48,814 bases of DNA from Paracoccaceae bacterium (GTDB lineage Bacteria > Pseudomonadota > Alphaproteobacteria > Rhodobacterales > Rhodobacteraceae): the NCBI GenBank assembly GCA_020832655.1, contig JAFIEF010000022.1, positions 1-48,814 of the forward strand. Direction: 5' to 3'. Below are positions 1 to 8,579 of this stretch, one piece after another (within the stretch, counting starts at the first letter, position 1; the number at the start of each line of letters is the position of its first letter). The notes under the pieces are model-generated. The model ran no database searches. It had not been told where the DNA came from and was given only the letters and a program-made list of their open reading frames with translations. Made by a program: the position numbers and the translations under genes.

Positions 1-39
1 AAACCCTCCGTTCCGCAAGATACCTAAAATGTTCCATGG

Positions 40-1281
40 GTGCTGACGTCAGACAAGATCATGGGCGGCTCGCTGGAACAGCGCTTGCGGCTGGAAGGCG
101 CGCGCGTGGTCTGGTTCAAGGGCTATCAGCGCGCGCTTGGCGGGCTGCGCACACCGCATCGCCCGTTTGATGCCGTAATCTGCGATATCCGTCTGGGGGC
201 TGGGTCGGGTGAGGAACTGTTCCTGAAGCTGACAGAAACGACCGTTCCGCCACCATTTCTGTTCATGACCGGGCAGGCCAGCGCCGATCAGGCGGTGCGG
301 CTGCTGCGTTCCGGTGCGGCGGATTATCTGACCAAACCCTTTGATATGGGGCAATTGCTGGAACGCCTGTCATTGCTGATTGCACCGGGCTTTGATGATG
401 AGGGGCCAGGATTTGGCCCCTCAAAGGCGGCGCGCCAGATTGACGAGATGATCGTACGGCTGGCGCAGGCAGAGGGGTCGGTGCTGATCCTGGGCGAAAG
501 CGGTACCGGCAAGCGCGCGGCGGCACAGCGACTGCATGCGCGCTCTGAACGCTCTGCGGCGCCGTTCGTGGCGCTTGATCTGTCGCGGATTGCAGGGGAT
601 CAGCATGGCATGCGCCTGTTTGGTCAGGGCGGCGCCATCGAACAGGTCGGGCAAGGTGTACTGCTGCTTGAACGGCTGGGTCAGGCAAGTGACGCCGTGC
701 AAGCGCAGCTTCTGGCCGCGATCTGGGATGCCGGCAAGGACGGCATGCGCCTGATTGCGACAGAAGGGCTTGATGCACGCGACAAGCTGCGGCCCGATCT
801 GTTTTTTCACCTCAGCCCGCTGACCCTGACCATCCTCCCCCTGCGCGACCGGCCCGAGGACGCATTATGGATGATGATCCGTATGTTCGACGGTATGAAC
901 CGTCGCCGCGACACACCGCTTACCGGGATTTCAACCCAGGCCGAGGCCATCGCATTGCGCCATGACTGGCGCGGTAATGGCCGCGAAATCCGCGCGCGGC
1001 TGGCGCAGGCACTGGCGCTTGCCCAGGGCGAAATGATCATGCCCGCCGATCTTTTCCCGGATATGGCGGCAACACCAGATGCAGGGTTTGCCACCTTGGC
1101 CGAGGCGCGTGATCAGGCCGAGCGTGTGCAGATCCAGCGTGCGCTGGAGCAGTGTGCAGGCAGCATGGCGGCCGCTGCAAAGATGCTGGCCGTGGGGCGC
1201 ACCACGCTTTGGGAAAAGATGCAAAAGCTGGGTGTGGAGCGGCCAGAAAGCGATGTTCGGAAACCCGAACAGGAGCCATGA
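40..1281 (+). CDS. arxR: NtrC/ArxR-like response regulator lacking GAFTGA loop
   Basis: A 413-residue response regulator with a receiver domain (about 1-115), an AAA+ domain (about 125-330) and a C-terminal Fis-type helix-turn-helix. Asp49 in CDIRLG, Thr77 and Lys99 form the usual phosphoacceptor site. The AAA+ part keeps a Walker A (GESGTGKR) but has no GAFTGA loop, and its Walker B is degenerate (VLLLERL), so sigma-54 remodelling looks unlikely. GTG at 40 is the only usable start: an in-frame stop lies at 25-27, and the receiver begins at the first residues. In known arx loci a regulatory set arxXSR sits beside arxB2ABCD, and the position here fits ArxR; the kinase would lie left of the window. 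The ArxR name rests on context. The alternative is an unrelated NtrC-family regulator. Confidence 0.75.
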   Translation: MLTSDKIMGGSLEQRLRLEGARVVWFKGYQRALGGLRTPHRPFDAVICDIRLGAGSGEELFLKLTETTVPPPFLFMTGQASADQAVRLLRSGAADYLTKPFDMGQLLERLSLLIAPGFDDEGPGFGPSKAARQIDEMIVRLAQAEGSVLILGESGTGKRAAAQRLHARSERSAAPFVALDLSRIAGDQHGMRLFGQGGAIEQVGQGVLLLERLGQASDAVQAQLLAAIWDAGKDGMRLIATEGLDARDKLRPDLFFHLSPLTLTILPLRDRPEDALWMMIRMFDGMNRRRDTPLTGISTQAEAIALRHDWRGNGREIRARLAQALALAQGEMIMPADLFPDMAATPDAGFATLAEARDQAERVQIQRALEQCAGSMAAAAKMLAVGRTTLWEKMQKLGVERPESDVRKPEQEP

Positions 1282-1454
1282 ATTCCCGTCCGAAATCCCG
1301 AACACTTACATAAATATATAAAAAACAATTACTTGTGCTGCGCATATTGTCGCACCCTTTGTGCATTTTGCGATCCCACCTACGATATCCTGAGGCTGGA
1401 GAGCCAGAACTGCCCGGCACCATGTCCGGGGCGGTTTCAGCCGAGGGAGACATC
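1282..1454 (+). promoter_or_regulatory. AT-rich leader between arxR and arxB2, probable arx promoter region
   Basis: This 173-bp gap starts with an AT-rich run (about 1305-1330) in otherwise GC-rich sequence, followed by short inverted GTGC/GCAC half sites around 1334-1365, so it is the natural place for a regulated promoter of the arx operon. I see no clean sigma-54 -24/-12 element, which agrees with the regulator lacking GAFTGA. The last bases carry a good ribosome-binding site (GAGGGAGA, about 1443-1450) for a GTG start at 1455. Confidence 0.4.
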
Positions 1455-2558
1455 GTGAACGAGAGCGCAGAGATTGATCTGCGGCAGAAGCTGTCGCTTG
1501 ACGCGATGGCCTGCCTGACGATCCGCCGCCCTGACGCGACGTGCATCGCTTGCGCGGATGCCTGTCCGGCGCAAGTCATTGCCATTGATACGCGCGTGAT
1601 CGAGCTGGACCATGATCGCTGCACGGGTTGCGCGCGTTGCGTGGCGGCCTGTCCGACCGGCGCCATGGCATTGCCGACGTCTCTGGCACAAGCTGATCAT
1701 GCTCTGACGCTGGAGTGCAGCCGTGTCGCGCAGGCCGACCGACAGGGCGACACGCAAACCATCCCTTGTCTGGGTGGCGTAACGGCAAGCCGGCTTCTGG
1801 AACACCTGGTCGGGCACGCGCAGGTCACTGTGGTTGATCGTGGCTGGTGCGCGGACTGTCCTTCGGGCGGCTGCGCGCAGCCCTGGGCGGATGCGGTGCA
1901 ATCGGCGCAAGCTGATCTGGCCGATCTGGGCCATGATGCGGGTGCGGTGCAGGTGATTTCAGTGCCCACCCCCCTGCCCCATGCGCACCCCGCCCCCCAA
2001 CCGCGACGCCCCAAGCAACACGGCTATTCGCGCCGCCAGCTGTTTCAAAGGCTGACCACGCCCGCGCCTGCCCCGGACCGCAGCCGCGTGAGCGCTGATC
2101 AGCCCTTCAGCGGCAAGGTGGACGCCCCGGCGCTGGCGCATCGGCGCGACGCCTTGCGCGCGCTGCATGGCACCGACAGCCTGCCCGCCGCGCTGTTTCC
2201 GGCGCTGGACTGCACCGGCACGCCCGATATGCGCCTTGCCGCCAGCCTGTGCCCGACCCATGCGCTGAGCCTGGCAGAGACCCCCGACGCGGACGCGCTG
2301 GTCTTTGACGCGGCGCTGTGCCTGGCCTGCGGCGATTGCACGAAAGCGGGCGCGATCCGCCTGCATGCGCAAGGCCAGGGCCGCTATTCAGGACCAGTGA
2401 CGCTGGCCAGCCGGAACATGGCCGATTGCCCCAGATGCCTGCGCCGCTTCGCCCCGCGCGACGGCCAGCAGATTTGCGATGGCTGCCACAAGGACAATGA
2501 TCTTGCCGCTTCGGCCTTCGGGCTGATGCGGCGTGCCCAAGTGCCCTACGGGGCCTGA
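1455..2558 (+). CDS. arxB2: Polyferredoxin-like iron-sulfur protein, ArxB2-like
   Basis: A 367-residue cytoplasmic iron-sulfur protein without a signal peptide. The N-terminal half has a dicluster ferredoxin pattern: Cys30, Cys33 and Cys37 (CIACADACP), then Cys56, Cys59, Cys62 and Cys66 (CTGCARCVAACP). The C-terminal part adds CLACGDC and a zinc-ribbon-like pair (CPRC and CDGC). GTG 1455 is chosen because it directly follows a strong ribosome-binding site; an in-frame ATG at 1422 is possible. It is the first gene of the operon, 56 bp before the catalytic subunit, which is where arxB2 lies in described arx clusters. The function is not established; electron transfer or enzyme assembly is likely. 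The product class is secure from the cysteines, while the arxB2 name depends on synteny. Confidence 0.7.
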   Translation: MNESAEIDLRQKLSLDAMACLTIRRPDATCIACADACPAQVIAIDTRVIELDHDRCTGCARCVAACPTGAMALPTSLAQADHALTLECSRVAQADRQGDTQTIPCLGGVTASRLLEHLVGHAQVTVVDRGWCADCPSGGCAQPWADAVQSAQADLADLGHDAGAVQVISVPTPLPHAHPAPQPRRPKQHGYSRRQLFQRLTTPAPAPDRSRVSADQPFSGKVDAPALAHRRDALRALHGTDSLPAALFPALDCTGTPDMRLAASLCPTHALSLAETPDADALVFDAALCLACGDCTKAGAIRLHAQGQGRYSGPVTLASRNMADCPRCLRRFAPRDGQQICDGCHKDNDLAASAFGLMRRAQVPYGA

Positions 2559-2614
2559 ACCATGCGCGCCCGCTCGGGCGTTGCATCACGACCTAAGAAA
2601 GGGAGGAGCCAGCA

Positions 2615-5164
2615 ATGGACAAAATCAACTCCGGGATCAGCCGCAGGCGGTTTCTGGCCACAACCGGAACCGGCGCGCTGACGGTTTCGGCGGTGGCTGT
2701 GGGGGTGCCCGGAACAGGGGTGCAAAACACCCCTGCACAGGCACAGGCCGCACGGCCCAATACCACGATCACCAAGAATATCTGTGCCCAATGCCCTGCG
2801 CGCTGCGGCATTGATGTCTATACCACCAATGGCCGTGTTCATGCGATCTATGGCGATGTCGGCAACCCGATTGCCAATGGCAAGGGCTGCCCGAAAATGC
2901 ATCTGGGCACCTATTTCCTGTATGACCCCGACCGTTTCAAGGGGCCGATGAAGCGCACCAACCCCAACAAGGGCCGCAATGAAGACCCCGGTTTCGTGCC
3001 GATCAGCTGGGACGAGGCGTTCGATACTGTCGCCGCGCGCCTGAATGATCTTCGCGACCGCGGCGAAAGCCACCGTTTCGCGCATTTCTATGGCCGCGGC
3101 TGGGGGCCGACCGATGCCGGGCTTTATGGCGATTGGGGCAAGCTTTATGGCACGCCGAATGCGGCCATTGGCCATGCGTCCATGTGCGCCGAAGGATCGA
3201 AACGCGCCAAGCGCGCCACTGATGGCAACGATTCGTACAATTCCTACGACTATGCCAACACCAACTACATCCTGAACTTCGGCGCGAGCTTCCTCGAAGC
3301 CTTCCGCCCCTATAACTACCTGATGCAGATGTGGGGCAAGATGCGGTCGAAAAGCCCGCAGACGCGCATCACCTCGATCGATGTGCGCATGAACCCCACG
3401 ATGGCGGCTTCGGACCGCGCGGTCTATATCAAGCCCGCCACCGATGGCGCGATGGCGCTGGCGGTGGCGCATGTGATCCTGACCGAGGGGCTGTGGGACC
3501 GCGAATTCGTCGGTGATTTCGCCGATGGTCGCAACCATTTCGTCACTGGCCAGCCGATTGAAACGGCTGTCATGCCCGAGCCGGTCACCGACCCCGAAAC
3601 CGGCGAAGTCACCCAGGCCGCGCCCGAGGGCAGCGGATTTGTCGAGTTGTGGACACATGGCATGGCCCGCTGGTGGAACGAGGAACTGAAAGACCGCACC
3701 CCGGAATGGGCCGAAAGCGTAACCGACGTGCCCGCCTCCACCATCCGCGCGGTGGCGCGCGAGTTTGGCACCACCCGCCCGGCAATGGCGATCATGGAAC
3801 GCGGGCCGACCTCGCACACCAACGGCACCTATGCGGGCATGGCGATTCATGCGCTCAATGCGCTGGTAGGCAGCCTTTACGCCGAAAAAGGCGGGTTGTT
3901 CTACCAGATGGGCGTGCCTTATGGCGGCTTGCCGGTGAATGCCGATGACTACATGGATGACTGGGCGAAAAACGGCGCTTGGAAGAACTACCCGCGGATC
4001 GACAAGGCGCGCACCGAAGAATGGCCGATGGCATCGCATATGATGCAGGAAGCCGGGCCAAACCACTTGAAGGGGGATCCCTACAAGATGGACACGGCCA
4101 TGTTCTACTACACCAACCCGATCTGGACGGCCCCGAACCCGCAAGTCTGGGAAGAGGCGCTGAAGGATGTGTTCATCATCGAGACATCGCCCTTCCCAAG
4201 CGAAACCGCGATGTATGCCGATATCATCATGCCCGAGCACACCTATCTGGAGCGCTGGCAGGACAGCCCGACCTATCCGTTCGAGGGCTGGCCGATGACG
4301 GCACTGCGCGTGCCTGGAGTAGAGCCGATCTATGACACCAAGCATTTCGGTGACATGCTGATCGAGATCGGCAAGCGCATCAACGGGCCGATGGGCGACT
4401 ATTACCGCGAGATCGACAATGTCGAAAACGTCCTGCGCCACCGTGCCAAGGGCTTCGAGGCCAATCCCGGCGACAATGGCGTCAACAGCTTCGAAAGCTG
4501 GGCCGAAAAGGGCGTGTGGTACAAGAAACCCTATCACTGGCACCATCGTCGCGGCAAATTCTACGAATGGGATGGCGAGGGCTACAATGTCGAGATGACG
4601 CCCGAGGATGTGAAGGCGAAACTCTTGAAGACCCCCTCGGGCAAGTTCGAGTTCGTGTCGGGCTACCTGGAAGGCCACGCCGCTTACATCGAGCGCGAAC
4701 TGGGTGTGTCGGCAGATCGTGTCGGGCTGATCCAGTGGGTGCCGCCCGTGCATACCGGCGGTGGTGGGGATCTGCATTTTGTCAGCCCCAAGACGCCGCT
4801 TCATGCCGAAGGCCGCAGCGGCAACATCCCCCACGGGATTGCCATTCACCAGCCCATTGTCGGCGGCAAGAACACGGTCTTTCTGGAAGTCCACCCCGAT
4901 ACGGCACGCGCGCGCGGCATCCGCGATGGCGACCGTGTGCGCATCACCTCTGATGTGGGGTCGATCGAGGCCTATTGCCGCTTCATGCCGGGCCATCGCC
5001 GCGACACCATCGTTCTGCCGATGGAGCATGGCCACTGGGCGCATGGCCGCTGGGCCAGAGGCCGGCTGCCGGGCCATTCCGGCGATGTCACCGCAAATGT
5101 ATCCGATCCGATTTCAGGACTGGCCAGCTACTATACTGGCAAAGTCAAACTGGAACGGGTCTGA
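2615..5164 (+). CDS. arxA: Arsenite oxidase-type molybdopterin subunit ArxA
   Basis: Catalytic subunit (849 aa) of a DMSO-reductase-family molybdoenzyme. A Tat signal (RRRFLA, residues 10-15) places it in the periplasm. Cys57, Cys60, Cys64 and Cys92 bind the proximal [4Fe-4S] cluster. Residues 159-164 read YGRGWG, matching the XGRGWG motif that, as I recall, separates ArxA from arsenate reductase ArrA (RGRY). Cys191 in SMCAEG is the expected Mo ligand. The molybdopterin-dinucleotide-binding C-terminal domain is complete. The expected reaction is arsenite to arsenate, with electrons passed to ArxB and ArxC. A strong GGGAGGAG site precedes the ATG. Gene order B2-A-B-C-D supports the call. The alternative is a polysulfide, thiosulfate or selenium oxyanion reductase of the same superfamily, which the motif makes less likely. 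Confidence 0.82.
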   Translation: MDKINSGISRRRFLATTGTGALTVSAVAVGVPGTGVQNTPAQAQAARPNTTITKNICAQCPARCGIDVYTTNGRVHAIYGDVGNPIANGKGCPKMHLGTYFLYDPDRFKGPMKRTNPNKGRNEDPGFVPISWDEAFDTVAARLNDLRDRGESHRFAHFYGRGWGPTDAGLYGDWGKLYGTPNAAIGHASMCAEGSKRAKRATDGNDSYNSYDYANTNYILNFGASFLEAFRPYNYLMQMWGKMRSKSPQTRITSIDVRMNPTMAASDRAVYIKPATDGAMALAVAHVILTEGLWDREFVGDFADGRNHFVTGQPIETAVMPEPVTDPETGEVTQAAPEGSGFVELWTHGMARWWNEELKDRTPEWAESVTDVPASTIRAVAREFGTTRPAMAIMERGPTSHTNGTYAGMAIHALNALVGSLYAEKGGLFYQMGVPYGGLPVNADDYMDDWAKNGAWKNYPRIDKARTEEWPMASHMMQEAGPNHLKGDPYKMDTAMFYYTNPIWTAPNPQVWEEALKDVFIIETSPFPSETAMYADIIMPEHTYLERWQDSPTYPFEGWPMTALRVPGVEPIYDTKHFGDMLIEIGKRINGPMGDYYREIDNVENVLRHRAKGFEANPGDNGVNSFESWAEKGVWYKKPYHWHHRRGKFYEWDGEGYNVEMTPEDVKAKLLKTPSGKFEFVSGYLEGHAAYIERELGVSADRVGLIQWVPPVHTGGGGDLHFVSPKTPLHAEGRSGNIPHGIAIHQPIVGGKNTVFLEVHPDTARARGIRDGDRVRITSDVGSIEAYCRFMPGHRRDTIVLPMEHGHWAHGRWARGRLPGHSGDVTANVSDPISGLASYYTGKVKLERV

Positions 5165-5191
5165 TCCCCAGCATCGAGAAGGATATAGAAC

Positions 5192-5941
5192 ATGACGAAA
5201 TGGGGAATGGTCATTGACCTGGACAAATGCACCGGCTGTCAGGCTTGCACGACCGCTTGTGCGATGGAAAACAACACGCTGCCCGGCGAAAACTGGCAGG
5301 ATGTGTTGTATTACAGTGAAGGCAGCTATCCGACCGCCAAGCTGACATGGCTGCCGCGCCCGTGCATGCAATGCGAAAACCCGTCCTGCGTGGCGGTCTG
5401 CCCGACACGCGCGACCTACAAGGACATGGATGCAGGCGGCATCGTGTTCGTGGACTGGAACAAATGCATCGGCTGCAAATACTGCATGATCGCCTGCCCT
5501 TACGGCGTGCGCTTCTATGCCGATGAAAAGCCGGTGGTGGAACCCGATGTGCGCGATGTGTTTCCGGGCACGGGCCAGTTGCACGCGCCGCCCTATCAGG
5601 GGCCGCATGATGACGCCGTGCGCGGCATCGGTATCCAGCCCAAGGGCGTGGTGTCGAAATGCACCTTCTGCTATCACAAGGTGTCACAAGCCCCCGCAGG
5701 CGTCGCCGATCTGGACGAAGACAACCCGGAAACCAAGGAATTCACGCCCGCCTGCGTGCGTACCTGCCCGCCCAAGGCGCGCTATTTCGGCGATCTGGAC
5801 AACCCGGAATCCGAAGTGAACCGCCTGATCGCAGACCAGCGCGGGGTGCGTCTGAAAGACCATACCGGCAACCGCCCGCAGGTCTATTACCTTGGCTCTG
5901 GCGCAGATGTGCCGGCCTATCAACCACCCAAGAAAAGCTGA
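5192..5941 (+). CDS. arxB: Four-cluster [4Fe-4S] electron-transfer subunit ArxB
   Basis: A 249-residue protein of the DmsB/PsrB/NrfC type with sixteen cysteines for four [4Fe-4S] clusters: Cys13/16/19/23, Cys58/61/66/70, Cys92/95/98/102 and a C-terminal set in KCTFC and ACVRTCPP. It has no signal peptide, so it would be co-exported with ArxA through the catalytic subunit's Tat signal. It passes electrons between ArxA and the membrane subunit. It lies 27 bp after arxA and 13 bp before arxC, clearly in one transcript. The family is certain; the specific arx role follows from the neighbours. Confidence 0.85.
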   Translation: MTKWGMVIDLDKCTGCQACTTACAMENNTLPGENWQDVLYYSEGSYPTAKLTWLPRPCMQCENPSCVAVCPTRATYKDMDAGGIVFVDWNKCIGCKYCMIACPYGVRFYADEKPVVEPDVRDVFPGTGQLHAPPYQGPHDDAVRGIGIQPKGVVSKCTFCYHKVSQAPAGVADLDEDNPETKEFTPACVRTCPPKARYFGDLDNPESEVNRLIADQRGVRLKDHTGNRPQVYYLGSGADVPAYQPPKKS

Positions 5942-5954
5942 GGAGGGCTAGGAC

Positions 5955-7139
5955 ATGAACAAGGGTAACATCCTTCAAGGGCCGATGGGGCTGGGTCTGG
6001 CGGTCGTTTCGGCCATCGTGGCTCTGGCCGCTTTCGGCTATGCCTTCATGGATCTGTCGGCTGTGGGCCACCGCAGCTTCAACACCAGCTCGCAAATTCC
6101 GTGGGGCCAGCCGATTGCGACCTATCTCTACTTCGCGCTGGCCTCGTCAGGGCTGGGCATGATTGCGGCGCTGTCGCTGGTGTTTGGCTTCAAGCAGTTC
6201 CTGCCCATCGCCAAACGCGCGATTTTCCTGTCTTTCGTGATCCTGATCTCGGGCATGGCGGTCTTGGCGATGGAGCTGGGCCATGTGTTCCGCATGCTGT
6301 GGGTGATCCCGCTGAACATGCAGATCGAATCCGCCATGTTCTGGATGGGCGTGTTCTATGTGGCTGACTTGATCTTCCTTTTGTGGAAATTCCAGAAGAT
6401 GGAAGGCCGCGAATGGGACAGCAAGACCAGCAAGCAGATCGGGATCGCATCCTTCCTGGCCGTGCTTCTGGCCAGCGGCAATCTGGCGCTGATCTTCGGC
6501 ATGATGAGCATGCGCCCGTTCTGGTTTGATGGTCTGATGCCGATCTATTTCTACCTGACGGCAGTGGCCAGCGGGCTGGCGGCGGTGGTGTTCTTCACCT
6601 ACCTTGCCTATGGCTTCAATCGTGACGCCATGCCCGAGCGCACCCGCGCCATGTTCGAAGGGCCGATGGGCAAGCTGTTCGCGGCTGTTCTGGGCGGGAC
6701 GGTTCTGTTCATCGCCGTGCGCGCCGTGACCGGGCTTTACACCAACAATCCCGAAATCAGCGTGGTCTGGCGTGACTTCCTGTTCGCCTCGCCGGTCTAT
6801 CAGGCGTCGCTCTGGCTTGGGATTGTCGCACCTTTCGTGATCATGCTGGTCAAGGGGCTGCGCAGCAATCCTTCGATGCAGGTGCTGGTCTCGATGGCAG
6901 TGTTTGCGGGCCTCTTTGCCGAGCGCTACTTCTTCGTGGTCGGCGGGCAGGTTGTGCCGCTGTTCCGGGGCACATGGGAATGGGGGCTGATCCAGTACAC
7001 GCCCTCGCTGACCGAATGGGCGCTGACGATCATGGGGTCGGCGATGCTGTTCGCACTCTATGCGGCCGGTGAGCGGTTCCTGAACCTGTCGGACATGCCC
7101 GCCGAACCCGCCCCCGAGGGCGCAACTGCTGCGGCATGA
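5955..7139 (+). CDS. arxC: NrfD/PsrC-like membrane quinone-interacting subunit ArxC
   Basis: A 394-residue polytopic membrane protein with about ten hydrophobic segments, of the NrfD/PsrC family. The first segment (about 13-33) is followed by the periplasmic stretch SAVGHRSFNTSSQIPWG typical of the family. Such subunits anchor the FeS and molybdopterin subunits and exchange electrons with the quinone pool; in arsenite oxidation quinone would be reduced. A GAGGAGGG ribosome-binding site precedes the ATG. The C-terminal tail is short and Ala/Pro-rich. The family assignment is secure and the arx role is by context. Confidence 0.82.
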   Translation: MNKGNILQGPMGLGLAVVSAIVALAAFGYAFMDLSAVGHRSFNTSSQIPWGQPIATYLYFALASSGLGMIAALSLVFGFKQFLPIAKRAIFLSFVILISGMAVLAMELGHVFRMLWVIPLNMQIESAMFWMGVFYVADLIFLLWKFQKMEGREWDSKTSKQIGIASFLAVLLASGNLALIFGMMSMRPFWFDGLMPIYFYLTAVASGLAAVVFFTYLAYGFNRDAMPERTRAMFEGPMGKLFAAVLGGTVLFIAVRAVTGLYTNNPEISVVWRDFLFASPVYQASLWLGIVAPFVIMLVKGLRSNPSMQVLVSMAVFAGLFAERYFFVVGGQVVPLFRGTWEWGLIQYTPSLTEWALTIMGSAMLFALYAAGERFLNLSDMPAEPAPEGATAAA

Positions 7140-7157
7140 ACCGTTGACACAACGCAA

Positions 7158-7184
7158 GACAGGGCGGCACCATGCCGCCCTGTC
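7158..7184. repeat. Perfect 12-bp hairpin between arxC and arxD
   Basis: Bases 7158-7169 (GACAGGGCGGCA) and 7173-7184 are perfect reverse complements separated by a 3-nt loop. No T-run follows, so it is not a classical intrinsic terminator. It sits after the three structural genes and before the chaperone gene and could stabilise or attenuate the messenger, lowering expression of arxD and later genes. Confidence 0.75.
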
Positions 7185-7210
7185 GCATGTCACGCTCATG
7201 GGAGACAGAG

Positions 7211-8062
7211 ATGACTGACACAACCGCCGCTGATGCCTATTCCCGCCGCGACCTGTGGCTGTGTCTGGCGCGCGCGTTCAGCAAACCCGAAGGCGACGCG
7301 TTCCGCGATGTGTTCACCCGGCATCTGGCCGATGACCTGAAAGCCATTGCCGAAGAAACCGGACTTGTCGCGCATGAAGATATTGCCGCGCTGCGCATCG
7401 ACGCGGCGAAACTGGGCAAGGATCTGGATCTGCTGCTGCTTTATTCCAAGCTCTTCATCGCCCCGCCTGCACCTGTGGTGCTGAATGCGGGCTATTACAT
7501 GGAGGGCGGCAAAACCGGCCATATCGAACAGGATCTGCGCGCGCATTATGCCCGCCACGGGGTCGCGAAAAGCGAAACCATGCACGATTTTCACGATGCG
7601 GTGCCGATCCAGCTTGAATTCCTGTCCTTCCTCTATGGCCGCGCGGGCGATTACGCCAAGGCCGGGCAGAACATGGAAGCCCGCGCCTATATGGCCGAGG
7701 CCGAGAGCTTCATCGCCCGCTATCCGGCGCGCTGGTGCAGCCCGTTTCTGCGCGATATGGACAAGGCCTGCACCGAGCATGGCCTGAACCGCGCCTATAC
7801 GCATCTGGCCCGTATCCTGTGGCTGGCCGTGGAACAGGCCCGCGCCGGTGCCCCGATAGAGGCGCTGCCCGCAGGCGCGGATCTGCCGCAGGGGTCATCG
7901 CGCGGGCTGGGCGATGTCACCGTGCAAGACCTGGCCGAAGTCGCCTACCGGCTGGAACAGGCGGGGCTGGCATGGGACCATGTCACGGCCAATGACGCCT
8001 GGGATGATGACGTTTTTGCCGCCCGCTGCGCGCTGGGCGATACCGACAGGGTGCAGGCATGA
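7211..8062 (+). CDS. arxD: TorD-family molybdoenzyme chaperone ArxD
   Basis: A 283-residue, largely helical TorD/DmsD-type redox enzyme maturation protein. These chaperones hold the Tat catalytic subunit in the cytoplasm until the molybdenum cofactor is inserted. ATG 7211 follows GGGAGACAGAG; an upstream ATG at 7172 lies inside the hairpin arm and would add 13 poorly conserved-looking residues. The core around residues 115-175 (HDFHDAVPIQLEFLSFLYG and the helices after it) is typical of the family. The stop overlaps the next start as ATGA, so the two genes are translationally coupled. Confidence 0.8.
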   Translation: MTDTTAADAYSRRDLWLCLARAFSKPEGDAFRDVFTRHLADDLKAIAEETGLVAHEDIAALRIDAAKLGKDLDLLLLYSKLFIAPPAPVVLNAGYYMEGGKTGHIEQDLRAHYARHGVAKSETMHDFHDAVPIQLEFLSFLYGRAGDYAKAGQNMEARAYMAEAESFIARYPARWCSPFLRDMDKACTEHGLNRAYTHLARILWLAVEQARAGAPIEALPAGADLPQGSSRGLGDVTVQDLAEVAYRLEQAGLAWDHVTANDAWDDDVFAARCALGDTDRVQA

Positions 8063-8571
8063 CCCTCGCCTGTATCTCGGTTGCGGGCAAGGGGCTGACC
8101 GATGCCTGTCTTGCGCAGGCGGTGGCGCTGATACAGGCGCGGGGCGTGCGGCTGGCGGGCACGGTGCAATCCAACCCGCAGCGCGCGGATCGGCCAAAAT
8201 GCGACATGGATGTGCATATCCTGCCCGATGGGCCGGTGCTGCGCATCAGCGAAGATCGTGGCCCCCATGCCCGTGGCTGTCGGCTGGATGCCGGTGTGCT
8301 GGAAGCCGCCGTTGCTGCAACGCTTGAACGGCTGGACGGGGCGGAAATGCTGGTGATCAACAAATTCGGCAAGCAAGAGGCCGAAGGGCGCGGCTTCGTG
8401 CCGGTGATCGCCGAGGCAGTGGCGCGGGGCTTGCCGGTGCTGGTGGGGGTCAACCCGCTGAACCACGCGGCCTTTCATGCCTTCGCCGAAGGCATGGTGC
8501 AGGATCTGACCGCCGACCCCGACACGATAGTCAACTGGGCCATTGCGCAATGCCGCGACCGCGTCGCCTGA
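8059..8571 (+). CDS. DUF2478 family protein
   Basis: A 170-residue cytoplasmic protein that I recognise as DUF2478. Family features visible here are the early glycine-containing strand-loop (SVAGKGLTDACLAQA), a central MDVHILPDG stretch and LVINKFGKQEAEG, which resembles nucleotide-binding folds. My recollection is that this family often accompanies molybdenum uptake or molybdoenzyme genes in alphaproteobacteria, which suits its place here, but no activity is established. It starts within the arxD stop (ATGA overlap) and ends 8 bp before the cytochrome gene, so it belongs to the arx transcript. Confidence 0.65.
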   Translation: MTLACISVAGKGLTDACLAQAVALIQARGVRLAGTVQSNPQRADRPKCDMDVHILPDGPVLRISEDRGPHARGCRLDAGVLEAAVAATLERLDGAEMLVINKFGKQEAEGRGFVPVIAEAVARGLPVLVGVNPLNHAAFHAFAEGMVQDLTADPDTIVNWAIAQCRDRVA

Positions 8572-8579
8572 GGGGCTGA

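Noticed and set aside
1282-1454. Sigma-54 promoter for the arx operon
   Set aside because: The best candidate near 1350 breaks the GG of TGGCAC, and the regulator lacks GAFTGA.
2546-5077. 843-codon open frame on the minus strand
   Set aside because: Exactly antisense to arxA, low-complexity GC-driven translation, no family features.
2615-5164. Arsenate reductase ArrA
   Set aside because: Residues 159-164 read YGRGWG, not the RGRY form, and the neighbouring genes include a membrane NrfD subunit as in arx.
7172-7210. Upstream start for arxD
   Set aside because: This ATG lies in the hairpin, has no ribosome-binding site, and the extra residues do not look like TorD.
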